This document shows, one piece after another, positions 11,868 through 23,600 of a stretch of DNA of 64,000 nt. The notes under the pieces were generated by a model. That model was not told the origin of the DNA. It was given only the letters and a program-made list of their open reading frames with translations, and did no database searches. A program made the translations under genes and the position numbers. The DNA comes from Crotalaria pallida (taxonomy: Eukaryota; Streptophyta; Magnoliopsida; Fabales; Fabaceae). The stretch is from positions 116,691,001-116,755,000 of the forward strand of contig CM075655.1 in the NCBI GenBank assembly GCA_037953625.1, in the 5' to 3' direction. Positions within the stretch are counted from its first letter, which is position 1, and every line of letters begins with the position of its first letter.

Positions 11868-11941
11868 CAGCGAGTGATATACAGTTAATAATTCTCTTCA
11901 TTTCTAATAAGTGAAATAGCAGAACATAATAAAGCATTGAA
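11868..11941 (+). promoter_or_regulatory. Promoter-proximal/5'UTR block of dehydrogenase copy 2, shared with copy 3
   Basis: The block (CATATATCC, CAGCGAGTGATA, AATTCTCTTC, TAAGTGAAATAG) aligns with 16694-16764 before copy 3 (CATATCC, CAGTGAGTGATA, AATTCTCTTC, TAAAGTAGAATAG). Copy 1 lacks it. It shows that copies 2 and 3 arose from one duplication that included their promoters. Confidence 0.65.
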
Positions 11942-13552
11942 ATGGCAACACAACCTGAACTTGAACATCCAAAGAAAACTTTTGGATGGGCAGCAAGGGA
12001 TCCATCAGGTGTTCTCTCCCCTTTCAATTTCTCCAGAAGGGAAACTGGTGACAAAGATGTGGCATTCAAAGTGCTTTACTGTGGGATATGTCACTCTGAC
12101 CTCCACATGGTGAAGAATGGATGGGGCTATTCCACTTATCCACTAGTACCTGGGTATGTTTAATTTCTACATGCATTTATGGATCTACCTTTATACCAAT
12201 CTTTAACTTTGTTCTGTGCACAGTGCTAGTCTTAACTCTTAAGTCTATAAATTTTAAAACTTGAAATATCAAAGGGGGGTTAATTCAGTTGATGCTAATA
12301 TATTGGTCTGGAAAATATAGGCATGAGATAGTTGGCATAGTGACAGAGGTAGGAAGCAAGGTACAAAAGTTCAAAGTTGGGGACAAGGTTGGTGTGGGAT
12401 GCTTGGTTGGTTCATGTCAATCATGCCAAAGGTGTGCTGACAATCTTGAGAATTATTGTCCAAGTGCAATTTTCACTTATGGTGCCAAGTATGTTGATGG
12501 TACCATCACATATGGAGGCTACTCTGACTCGATGGTCGTGGACGAGAACTTTGTGATCAGCATTCCTGATGGCTTACCACTTGATGCTGCTGCTCCTCTC
12601 CTTTGTGCAGGGATCACAGTGTATAGCCCTTTGAAATATTTCGGACTAGACAAGCCTGGCTTGCATGTTGGTGTGGTTGGTCTCGGCGGATTAGGCCATA
12701 TGGCCGTTAAGTTTGCTAAAGCTTTTGGTGTTAAGGTGACAGTAATTAGTACATCACCTAATAAAAAGGAGGATGCAATACAACATTTGGGAGCTGACTC
12801 GTTTCTGATAAGCCGCGACCATGATCAGATGCAGGTATATGTCGTTTGCACTATGAGTTTTATGAATACATATTTCTATCAAATTGACAAATGACAAGGA
12901 TGATGATTTTAATAATAAGGTTATTATCTTTACATTATAGGCTGCAACAGACACTTTGGATGGTGTTATTGACACAGTTTCTGCAGTTCATTCCCTCTCA
13001 CCATTGATTGGTTTATTAAAGTCTCATGGAAAGCTTGTCATGGTTGGTGAACCAGAGCAACCTCTTGAGTTGCCGGTCTCTCCTTTAATTATTAGTAAGC
13101 ATATGAAAAAAATATATTTGTCAAGTTAGTATCTAAGATTACAAAATAACAATTTAGTCATCGAGTTAAAAAACTGTAAGGTCATTATCCTTCGGGAGAT
13201 TAACGTGTCCAAAGACTAACGTGATTTACGATTTGCTATCTCTGAGACTGAATTGCTTTTTCGTTAATCTCAAGGATCAAACTAGTGACTGAAATATCCC
13301 AATTTGCTAGTATGGTTGAAGTTTGAAATAATTATTATGATGGCAGGAAGAAAGATAGTAGCTGGAAGCAACATTGGAGGGTTAAAGGAAACACAAGAAA
13401 TGATTAATTTTGCTGCTAAACATAATGTGAAGCCTGAAATTGAGGTTATTCCCATGGATTATGTGAACACGGCTATGGAGCGCCTAGGCAAAGCAGATGT
13501 GAAATATCGATTTGTGATTGACATTGGAAACACGCTGGAGGCAAGCTCTTGA
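11942..13552 (+). CDS. Cinnamyl-alcohol/mannitol dehydrogenase-like protein, copy 2 (361 aa, 4 exons, intron 1 absent)
   Basis: Exons: 11942-12153, 12321-12834, 12941-13094, 13347-13552 (1086 nt). The first exon fuses what are exons 1 and 2 in copies 1 and 3, with no gap or extra base at NFSRRETG, so intron 1 has been lost precisely. The zinc ligands (CGICHS, GHEIVG and the C-x2-C-x2-C-x7-C lobe) and the GLGGLG cofactor loop are intact. Compared with both sister copies it has three radical changes close together: Ala to Glu279 (VGEPEQ), Phe to Ser289 (PVSPL) and Gly to Arg294 (IIRRK). The last spans the junction of exons 3 and 4, where the exon ends in A instead of G. These changes may alter activity or stability. 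No frame lesion is seen, so it is called a gene, but reduced function is possible. Confidence 0.88.
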
Positions 13553-13785
13553 ATATAAACCTTGCGTGATTCAGATTTCAGAGACTGAACGTTGGCACGA
13601 GGAAAAAAATGCTGAGAGTTGACCATTTTCCTTAACATGTCATTTTCCTTGTTTCTTCAGTTTTTGCTTTGAGGATTTAGGGTCTTGCTTTAATAAGTGA
13701 ACAAGTCAATGACAGACACGAAAGTTGTATCACATTCTTAATAAATGTTATAATCCCACCAGAATGGGAAAAAAAATATGTACTA

Positions 13786-14354
13786 CTCCCACCGATTCGA
13801 ATTATAAGCAAAATTAACTAAATTTGCGCTTATTAAGGAGGTTAATTGATTGTATTTAATTTTCTCAAATTTATAAAAGAATAGAGGTATTTTAGGAAAG
13901 TTGCATTGGAAATAAAACAAAAATTAAATAAAATACTCCCTCCGGTCCTATATATAGGACATACTTAACCATATTCCTCGGATCAAGAAAAGTAGTTAGT
14001 TTTATGAATTCTATGGGAATATATTGTAACATTACAATTTTACCCTCTCAACTTTTCTTGAAAGATTCACACGCATTAATGAACAACAAAAAACACACGC
14101 ATTTAATAAGGGCAAAAAAGAGAAAAAGTAATAAATGATGCATAGAAAATACAAAATGTCTTATATATAGGACCAAAGATTGCTTCTAGAATATGTCCTA
14201 TATATAGGACCGGAGGGAGTAACAATTTTCTAGGAATATTTTAGGAAAGTTGCATTGGGAATGAAATAAAATTTAAGATAGTTGGTTAATTTTGCTTATA
14301 TTTTAAATAAAGATATATGTGTTTTTTGTTGCTTATGTTTCAAGTCGGAGGGAG
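13786..14354. mobile_element. Stowaway-like MITE family A, interrupted by a nested family B MITE
   Basis: The outer ends are CTCCCACCGATTCGAATTAT (13786) and TTTCAAGTCGGAGGGAG (ending 14354), with TA at 13784-13785 and 14355-14356. The family A interior (AATTTTCTCAAATTTATAAA, AGGAAAGTTGCATTGG) is split by a second element at 13936-14219. A short segment (TATTTTAGGAAAGTTGCATT) occurs on both sides. Confidence 0.85.
13936..14219. mobile_element. Stowaway-like MITE, family B (intact, nested)
   Basis: The left end is CTCCCTCCGGTCCTATATAT and the right end is ATATATAGGACCGGAGGGAG, near-perfect inverted repeats, with TA on each side (13934-13935, 14220-14221). Near-identical copies lie at 43827-44119 and 63037-63331, so this family was recently active. 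Confidence 0.92.
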
Positions 14355-14356
14355 TA

Positions 14357-14809
14357 CTACATCTGAAGGAGGAAAAAGACTAGAATTCTACACGACTCTG
14401 GATATTTATCGTACATTTGGAGTTGCTTTTATTTTTTTTTTTTGTCCGTATTCAGAGTTGCTTTTATTTTGATAGGTTAGAAATTAGAATTTTGTTGAAT
14501 CAACGTGTAGTTTGTATATGGCATTGTTGATTAACTGTATTAGTGTAGACTTGTAGACATTAGTTATATTTTGGGAAATCTCTATCTTAGAAGAAATGTT
14601 TCATAATATTTATTGAAATTTAAAATATATAAATATAAATTAGTAATTTTTTTAAAACTTTCACATAGTTATAAGTTTTTCATGAATTAAGAATCTTATT
14701 TTGATTTATCATCAGGGTCCAAAAGGTGTTAGGATTGAGAAATTGGGCAGTTTAAACTTTAGTTTTAAAAAGAAGTCTAAATTTTATGAGAAAATAGTTG
14801 CTACAGTGA
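14357..14809. other. AT-rich intergenic DNA, nothing recognised
   Basis: No gene or clear repeat is seen between the nested MITE and the family C MITE. Confidence 0.5.
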
Positions 14810-14945
14810 TAGCGTAAAGCTTTTTTACACCGTAAGTGCATCATCCACCATTCACATATTTATGTCATTAATCTTTTAATTAAAAATAATACAAATGAAT
14901 AGTTGATTATGGATCGATGGTATAAAAAACATTACACATTCAGTA
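14810..14945. mobile_element. Family C foldback MITE (TACACCGT...GTGCATCATCC)
   Basis: The sequence TTTTTTACACCGTAAGTGCATCATCC at the left is an imperfect complement of the right part (GATCGATGGTATAAAAAACA). The same arrangement recurs at 15470-15610, 36088-36199 and 36740-36890. Limits are approximate. Confidence 0.55.
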
Positions 14946-15089
14946 CACATCCATTAATCTCAAATTTTATAGGCAGATAATGATTAATGAACAATAATTG
15001 CGATGTTTTTAAGATTTATATATTTTTTTTTAATTTGAATTAGATTTATTTTTTTAAGGACCTAATAATTAATCGATTTAAATATTTGA

Positions 15090-15312
15090 GGTCCCTCGTG
15101 TTTTTTAGATGGTACACTTTAGTCTCTCAAAATATGAAAATTCACTTTTAGTCCTTGAAGATTTATTTATGGGACACTTAAGTCCCTCTGTCCACTCCGT
15201 CAACCCCCTCAACTGCGGACTGAAGTGTCCCATAAAAAAAATCTTCAGGGATTAAAAGTGAATTTATACATTTTAAGAGACTAAAATTTCTCATCTAAAA
15301 ATATGAGGGACC
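15090..15312. mobile_element. Foldback MITE with about 100-bp inverted arms
   Basis: The left arm (GGTCCCTCGTGTTTTTTAGA, then AATTCACTTTTAGTCC, then TATGGGACACTT) is the complement of the right arm (AAGTGTCCCATA, GGATTAAAAGTGAATT, AAAATATGAGGGACC). The arms cover about 15090-15187 and 15221-15312. No ORF. Confidence 0.8.
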
Positions 15313-15469
15313 AAAATGATACTTCACTCTAAATATTTTTTTAAAAAGTTTATTGGTGAATTTACCCCGTATACAAAAAGAAAAATGATGTAGGTTCGGG
15401 ATATCTCTTACTTTTTGAATTTATTTGCTAAGTCAAAAACAACATTTAACATTTAACAAAAAGAGAAAA

Positions 15470-15610
15470 TAAATAATGCATCCACAATGTAAAAAGTTTT
15501 TATATTATCAATATATCATTCACCAATTTATTCATTTGTTTATAATGTTGACTTTTAAATAGAAATAATACAAATGAAAGGTGGATTACACCGTCAATAC
15601 ATATTTATTA
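15470..15610. mobile_element. Family C foldback MITE, degenerate copy
   Basis: It contains AATGCATCCACAATGTAAAA and ATATATCATTCACC on the left, and AAAGGTGGATTACACCGTCA on the right, the same pattern as other family C copies. Confidence 0.5.
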
Positions 15611-15717
15611 ATATTTTAAAAAAGTATCAAAAGAAAAACAACATTTAAAATTGAAAAGATAAAAGATAATTCAAACATTTTTTTTTTAAAAAAAAGGGAA
15701 ATACTTCATTGTTTTGT

Positions 15718-15925
15718 TTTTGTCCGTATTCCTTGGGAACTACCGGTATCCCCAAGAGCACCCTTAATACCAGGGAGCCCTTGAGACTAATCCGGAGCGA
15801 ACTGCGTGACTGGCTCTCCCAGCGAGATGTTTTTAGTAGGAATCGAACCCGAGGGTACTAACACCCGTGTCTCATTCCCAAGATTTCAGTTAAGACCTTA
15901 CACCAACTTAATCAAGTCTCGTTGA
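15718..15925 (-). mobile_element. tRNA-derived SINE (second family)
   Basis: On the minus strand a perfect Pol III B-box (GGGTTCGATTCC) lies near 15845-15860. It is preceded by a tRNA-like head from about 15925 and followed by a long non-tRNA body with a T-rich plus-strand tail near 15711-15724. An imperfect target repeat (TTCATTGTTTT and TTCATTATTTT) brackets it. Confidence 0.7.
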
Positions 15926-15999
15926 TTCATTATTTTTTAATTGGGGGAAATAAAAGAAACAATAATTCCAACCTATCACTGTCTTTATTATGTAACACC

Positions 16000-16360
16000 C
16001 GGTGAAATCTACATTAGTGACTTGGACTAGCAATGAGTGAAAAGTATACTCTCTCTGTCTCATAACATGATATCAGAGCCAAATTCTCTCCGTGGGTCAT
16101 TTGCAGATGTCCAATAATCATGCAAACTTCATGTTTTAGATGTCCCAATCCTGGACGTGAAGGGGGTGTGTTGAAGTAAGTCCCACGTCAAACGGAAATA
16201 CAATTTGCCCAATGCTTATAAAGACTAAAACATTCCTTACCCAGTAAATTAGTTTTTGAGATCGAGTGTGACCAAAACAACACAATTCTAATAAAAACCC
16301 CAAAGAACAAGCCGTAAGCACAATAACTAATGAAAAGAATCTGATAATGAAACTGAGTAG
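16000..16360 (+). mobile_element. TRIM-like LTR-retroelement fragment
   Basis: In order: a primer-binding-site-like sequence TGATATCAGAGCC (16068-16080), about 70 bases of non-coding DNA, a purine-rich GACGTGAAGGGGGTG (about 16155-16169), and an LTR-like start TGTTGAAGTAAGTCCCACGT (from about 16170). This spacing matches terminal-repeat retrotransposons in miniature. The 5' LTR could not be matched, so it is probably a decayed or partial copy. Confidence 0.55.
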
Positions 16361-16693
16361 CATAAATTATAGGCTAAAATACATATTTTTTTTTAATTCT
16401 ATTTTGAAGTGTGAATTTATCCTTTAATTAAAAAATTATTAATTTAATCACCATTTTTTAAAATACATATATTCCTATTTTTAGAAGAAAAAAAAGTACT
16501 GTATGAACTTGTGATTGAAAAATGCATTTTTCAAAATTTTGGAGCAATAACTTACAAATGTTTTATTCATATTAATAATCTTGAAAGACAATTGTTAATA
16601 AGACTGTTACTAGGAATATTTGGTTAAAAAAAAGTCTTTATTAACGTAGCAAGTGACTCTTCAGCATCCTCATGTTCCATAGTAGCATTATTA

Positions 16694-16764
16694 CATATCC
16701 TTTCAGTGAGTGATAGATACACTAATTCTCTTCCATTCTAAATAAAGTAGAATAGATAATTGAA
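16694..16764 (+). promoter_or_regulatory. Promoter-proximal/5'UTR block of dehydrogenase copy 3
   Basis: Homologous to the block upstream of copy 2 (shared GAGTGATA, AATTCTCTTC and TAGAATAG-like elements). It ends immediately before the ATG at 16765. Confidence 0.6.
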
Positions 16765-19700
16765 ATGGTACATCCAGAATTTGAGCATCCAAAGAAGGCT
16801 TTCGGATGGGCAGCAAGGGACCCTTCTGGTTTTCTCTCCCCGTTCAATTTCTCCAGAAGGTTCACTCCTCTCTTTATCTATATGGGTGTCTTCTGTAACA
16901 ACTAACAAGACTGTAGTTTCTTTTTTTTTTCTTTCTGCAAGCAAAAAAAAATCTTGATCTTGATTTTGATGAGCTTATGAACCATGATCAAAGAGTTTAT
17001 TAGTGTGAATAGTTAAAACATTTATTGAACTTCTTGCTTAACTCCTCAACAACTTCTATGTAATTAAACATATGTGGTCTTCCATAAAATTATTATGTTA
17101 TCTTGATTTCAGTTATTTATAAGTCTTTGTGATAATTAAATTTGCAATATGATCGGGTTGAGCATTCTATCGTTAGGAGCTTTGCTCCGTGAGAAAGAAC
17201 TTTGATCACATCTAAAACTTATCCAACATAAGCAAATTGTCAAGCTTCATGATTAGTATTTTTATTGCAATTTATGAGGCTTCATGGTTACATAACCACT
17301 TTATATAAGTATTTTATAAAAGTAGCATATATAAGAAATGAAACAAAATTTAAAAATGTTAATTAACTTTTTCTTATATTTTAAATCAAAAAAAATATTG
17401 TTTTTTTATACTACAAATCAGAGAGAGTAGTACATTGTATAACTACAAATGAAAATATTTAAAAAAAATTAAAAAATATTAAATAAAAAGTATTAATTAC
17501 TTAATATTAATCATAATACTAATCCAAAAATAAATAATAAAATTTGCAACTAACCTATGAAGGCATGGGTATTAGAGGACATGGCAAAGAAAAATTGGAT
17601 AAGTACTTAATGATGAAGTATTTTAATTATATGTACAATGTTATTCACGTATTTTACTTCCAAATGAATTGTTGTATTTTTATTCTGTAGAGTTTAGCAT
17701 GAAATTTTTGACATGCACCAATATATTTCAATCAAAAAGCTTATGTAGCCGCCGTGTTTACCATGTTGTCTAAAAACTTTGCCCATGTTTATGAGCTTCT
17801 AATTATTTATTTCTATTCAATCGTTTCTACTTATTTATACATGTTTAATCATATATCAAGCTATCAATTTTACACTCCATCAAATATTCATGGTGTGGGG
17901 TTATGAATTCTCTGAACCCAATTTTTCATTATTTGGCATAATATGGTTTAATATCGTTTTTATTATCAACTACTTAGATTAATTAATATCATTATATTTT
18001 ATAGCTATTATTATTATTAGAGAAATATATGTAGTCTTTACTATTATTTAATAATATCGAATAATAATGAATAAACTTTAACTTACTAACTAGTTTTTTC
18101 TTTTTTTTTTTATCAATTAATAATTGGGGTATCGTAAAGTCTCCTGTGCATTTCACAAGTCATCTAAGAAACTAGCTTTTTAGATATTTGCAGTATATTA
18201 CATTGTGCATTATTTGTTTAATTTATACTTTACAAAAACTAATTAAACCATTTTTTATCACAATCGATTATTAATTTTGACGACATAAACTCAATACTAT
18301 TCAAATCAGTCATCAGAACAACTAATTACAATATATGAACAAAGTTGGTTTTGCGGTATTGATGATTATAAATCTATTAAATACGTTTTTATATTTTAAG
18401 TGTTGGATATCGTAAGGATCCCGTGCGTAGCATGGATAGATTATTAGTTTAATAGTATAATTTTTAACTTATTTATTACACCATTTTTTCTTGTTCTATT
18501 AGTTTTTTTTAGGAAAATAATACAACAATACCACGAAACAATTTGGCTGTTTCAATTTTTCGTTTGCACTAATATAAGGATCCAATGAATTGGAGATATT
18601 GAGAATTTGATTTTAGAAAAAAATTCGAGTAATATTTTTTTTTTTTTTGGTGAACCAAAGGGGCAAAGCCCAACAGAATGGAAAAAAAATTACATCACTA
18701 AAAAAAGCTAGTTAAAAATGAATTATAACCTTTTCTTTTTGTCTAATTTTTTTAGGGAAACAGGTGAGAAAGATGTAGCATTCAAAGTGTCATACTGTGG
18801 TGTATGTCACTCAGACCTCCACATGTTGAAGAACGACTGGGGCAATTCCATATATCCTCTAGTCCCTGGGTGTGCTTTCCATTTCTACTTTTATGTTTAT
18901 CCGTTACTATTTATTTTTAACCAATTTGCAAAGATTAACATAATTAGATAAAGGGAAAATGTTATTAACACCCGTTTTATTATAAACTCGGTCCTTAAGG
19001 TTGATGATAAGGACAAAAAATTGAATGTATTTTATTGGGAATGATAACTTAAAAACTTTAAATTTATTATATATTTAGTTTTCCAAGAAGATACAATTAT
19101 TTCTAACTGCTTATGCCTTATAGTGCCAAGGTTAAGAGAACAAAAAAAAATCAAATATTGTAGTATGACATATATTGTTTCTAATTCGAAGAGTTTTATT
19201 GATTTGATTCTAATTCTAATACAAAATATAGGCATGAGATAGTTGGTATAGTGACAGAGGTTGGAAGCAAGGTGCAAAAGTTCAAAGTTGGGGACAAGGT
19301 TGGCGTGGGATGCATGGTTGGTTCATGCCAATCATGCCAAAGTTGTGCTGACAATCTTGAGAATTATTGTCCAAGTTGTATCCTCACATATGCTGAAAAG
19401 TATGTTGATGGCAGCATCACATATGGAGGCTACTCTGACTGGATGGTTGCAGATGAGAACTTTGTGATCAGCATTCCTGATGGCTTACCACTTGATGCTG
19501 CTGCTCCTCTACTTTGTGCTGGGATCACAGTGTATAGCCCTCTCAGATATTTTGGACTTGACAAGCCTGGCTTGAATATTGGTGTGGTTGGCCTCGGCGG
19601 GTTAGGCCATATGGCTGTGAAATTTGCAAAAGCTTTTGGTGCTAAGGTGACAGTAATTAGTACATCACCTAACAAAAAGGAGGAAGCAATACAAAATCTA

Positions 19701-20350
19701 GGAGCTGACTCGTTTCTGATAAGCCGTGACCATGATCAGATGCAGGTATATCCCTTTTGCATTCAGAATATATTTTTTTTTTTCTGAATTGACAATGATG
19801 ATTAATTCACTGATTTTTTTTCTTTGCAGGCTGCAATAGGCACTTTGGATGGCATTATTGACACAGTTTCTGCAGTCCATCCACTCTTACCGGTGATTGG
19901 TTTATTAAAGACTCATGGAAAGCTTGTAACGCTTGGTGCACCAGAGCAGCCTCTAGAGTTGCCGGTCTTTCCTTTAATTTTTGGTAAGGATATGAAGAAG
20001 TATTTTAATAGATTATGTCTAAATTGAATGCAACTCACGACAGTTTATTGATCGTTAATGTAGAGAAATTTTAATTTTATATGTAACCAAAAGTTAAAAT
20101 AATAATTTTAAAGCTAACTTGTGTCGCATTATTGGTAGGGAGGAAGATAGTAGCTGGAAGCAACATTGGAGGGTTAAAAGAGACACAAGAAATGATTGAT
20201 TTTGCTGCTGAACACAATGTGAAACCTGAAATTGAGGTCATTCCTATTGATTATGTGAACACAGCAATGGAACGCCTCCATAAAGCAGATGTAAAATATC
20301 GATTTGTGATTGACATTGGAAACACACTGAAACCAAGCTCTAGATTTTAG
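16765..20350 (+). CDS. Cinnamyl-alcohol/mannitol dehydrogenase-like protein, copy 3 (362 aa, 5 exons)
   Basis: Exons: 16765-16859, 18756-18869, 19232-19745, 19830-19983, 20139-20350 (1089 nt). All borders are GT-AG and phases match copy 1; the 514-nt central exon and the 154-nt exon are the same length in all three genes. The zinc ligands (CGVCHS, GHEIVG, the four-cysteine lobe GSCQSCQSCADNLENYC) and GLGGLG are intact. The C-terminus is extended by two residues (SSRF) because the usual stop position reads AGA. Intron 1 is 1.9 kb and carries a partial family A MITE (about 17330-17430) and a T-run plus GGTGAACC retroposon tail (about 18636-18700). A poly(A) signal AATAAA is at 20428-20433. It is most similar to copy 2. 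Substrate is undetermined. Confidence 0.92.
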
Positions 20351-20570
20351 CTATAGATTGTGTGTGCCACTGGTCTAGGAGATTTCAAATTTCGATATGT
20401 ATCATGCATTACTATGTTATCTAAGAAAATAAATGATTTGAGATGTATGCTTAATTAATGGCTTCATTCTTTTATTTGTTTACAATGTCTACTTTCTAAT
20501 CAATGACATTGATGTTGTTCTGTAATATGTATGGCTGTGTATTAACTGTGAAATTTAAAAAAAAAAAAAA

Positions 20571-20617
20571 ACTAGAGCAGAGTCTCGCTAACAAAACTAG
20601 AGCAGAGTCTCGCTAAC
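20571..20617. repeat. Short tandem duplication between convergent genes
   Basis: The unit ACTAGAGCAGAGTCTCGCTA occurs at 20571 and 20596, directly after a run of A (20557-20570). The run-then-repeat layout suggests a very small retroposition or slippage event. A minus-strand AATAAA (plus TTTATT at 20471-20476), usable by the lyase gene, lies inside the likely 3' end of copy 3. Confidence 0.7.
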
Positions 20618-20634
20618 TTATTATCTCAACGCAA

Positions 20635-23600
20635 TCAAGCTCCCACTGTGGGAGGACTTTCTAAGCGGATATAATCATACATAACTCCTACGAAAGGACT
20701 TCCAGCTCTTGATTGCTTCAGATAGATGGTGTTCTTTCCTTTTACCAATTTACTGCTTGGTATACGTATGCTATACAGCCAATATAATCCATGGATGCCG
20801 TGCCTTGCTATGGCATTGTCGTCTCCTATTAGTCGTGTTGTGAAGAGGGGAGATTTAGCACCCGGGTCATTGATCCGAACCTGACCAACCATAGCAAAAA
20901 AAGAGTTAGTGATCATAAGGAAGTTTTAAATTATGGTTGTAGTTATATTGTGATTACTGCAATTGCTGGATAATGTGACCAATATGCAGTCACAATTGCG
21001 GCTACAATGGGGTGCGTAAACTACCAAAATCAGAATGTTGTGACCTCAATTGCAGTTGTAAAACGCAAAGAAAAACCTCAATTATAACCTAGTGATAGTT
21101 AAAAAAATGCTCGATTATGTAAGAAGTGAAGTGGTGTACCTGCACTTCAGCTTCGGCGGCGGATGCTAGAGCCAGTTGCAGTGTGTAGTTTCCCCTCAAA
21201 TTGTTATTTTGAAGTTCAAATATAATCTGCCATACGGTTGGAATGTATGTTTTTCCGGAGCTCCTGCGTAAATCAATGCCATTTAGAGGAAAAAGCAAAC
21301 AAAACTTGAGGATAGGCAAACTCTACTAACAAAGTTACCTGGTAACATGAGCAAAAAACCAATCTTTTCTGTAGTCACTAACACCAACAGTGTAGACAAG
21401 ATCATTATTCGGATATAAGTCAGAGTAACGTGACCACAACCCGTATTGCCTAAACCTGTCACCGTAGAAATACTTGAGTCAGTAATTGGAAAAAGGGGTG
21501 TGGAGACTAATAGAAGCTAACATCAATTTGTGGCAATGGGTTTTGGACAAACTTTTCTTTGATATCTTTCTTGTATAAGTTGTTCCAGAGCGTAGGCTCC
21601 GGGTCCGGTACATAGAATTCTGCAGCTGAACGATCTGGGATGCCGATTTCCCAAAGGGTAGGACCATTTCTTGGAGGACTATATACAAGTGAATTCAAGG
21701 TGATGGAACGTCCTATAGGTATAAACAATTAATTGTCAAAAGGAGCAAGTTAGTATATTTTATTTATGTTGATAACCACAAGACAAGATAACTTATTGAT
21801 TAAAAAAGATTCATATCATAAGTACTTAAATTAATATTTGACGTGTATATTTCAGACTTTACACACCATACATATTGTTTTGATTACATAAGATAAGAAA
21901 TTTCTACACAAGAATCAATTCCACAATAGAGTTGAAGAAATTGTACCTGGTGTGATGATGATTGTTGCTTCATATTTGTAATTACCAATAAAGCCAGGAA
22001 CCCATGCATACAAATTATATTCTCCAGGCACAATATTTTTTATTACAAAGTATCCTTTCCCATCAGTTTGAGTCCAAAATTGATAACCCTGTGAATTAAT
22101 GGCATATAATTCACTTTTTAGCTACATCAACACCCCTTCAAAGCTCAAGTAACAAAATCTCAATTGTTGTAACTCTAATTGTACCTTGCTTTCTTTCTGC
22201 CATGATCCTGCTTTTCCAGGCAAAGCTAGACCAACATAAGCATTAATAGCAGGTTGAGATCCCACTCTTTTTATGAACCTGACAAAGCAAGGAACAAAAC
22301 ATTTAACATAGAGTTCTGTTATTTAAACATATCAATTTATGAACATCATATTTAAATGGTGTATTTTTACTTATAACTCCTTAATTTTTATATCCTTTAA
22401 CCGCATTTCAGAAGTGCATAAAAACTCATAAGAACGTGACTTGATGTCCATATTTTGATGTGGTTTAATTAGAATATAGTACCTATCTTGGATTTGCAGT
22501 AGTCCTTGTACCGATCCCCGTTTATTGGAAGGAATGAAATCCTTTGATTGAGGGAAACCATAAGGCCAGCTTTGGACTTCGTTGGATTTCTAAATTGATC
22601 AAAGAACAACATTAAGTTATGTGCCATTTACTATTAGCCCATAGTATAATTACTTCACTTTCAAAATAATAATGTGTAGTAATAGACAATCACAGTTGAG
22701 TATAGTTAAGGGCAATTGTCACCTGTCTCACTGCATCTGACCATAGAGATCCGAATTGAGCATTACTTGGAGCAGAGTTAAGGTAGGTGTAAAAAGGGCC
22801 GAAAACCTTCTTATAAGTCTCCCCTTGTTCAAATGAAATGGTTACGTGCTTGCCAGCATAGTGGGTGCTCACAAACATCTACAGAGTAATAAAACAAAAC
22901 AAGTTTAGCAAATGGATAAATGATACGTCCAAATGTTATTTGTCATATTCACACAGATGCCTTGATCTAGGATCATGTAATAATATCTCGTTGGGAATGT
23001 GACAAAATTTCTTTTTAATCCTATCAGAGTTATAGATTGTCATGTGCTGGAATATTTTTTTTTTTTTACACAATAGTTAAAAAATATATAAATTTTATTA
23101 TTACATATTCAAATTAAAAAAGTGCATTATGAAAGCTATAATTGGGAATGAAAATCACAACATGTTCATAAAAAATTCTCAAAAGAGGATGAACTTACGT
23201 TGAGTAAAGTTGGGCCAACATGAGAAGTGAGGTCTTGCTTGATAGGCCCACCATTTCGGAACTCATTACTTGGTGTTATCAACCAAATGCCCACGTTTGC
23301 TTCAGAATCTTGGGCAATCCAACCTTGAACAGTGTTGTCTTTGTTTTCACATGAGTATTGGTATTTGTCATCCACCTGAGCCCAACACAACACTTCTATC
23401 ATTCACAGTCATTTTAAAGCACAGAACCATATGATACACATACACCAATAGGATATGGGCATAGGGCACAAACACTAAAATAAAATACAAAATGTCATAA
23501 AATATGAAATATGGTTAAGAGAATTTAAAAGTATGTTATAAAGATTCAACACTAAAATTATTGTATAGTGTTTGTTCTTCCTTTATATGCAAAAAAGAGC

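Noticed and set aside
13095..13346. Sequence with TTAGTCAT and GACTAA-type motifs in intron 3 of dehydrogenase copy 2 as a MITE
   Set aside because: Inverted ends could not be paired and no flanking duplication was found.
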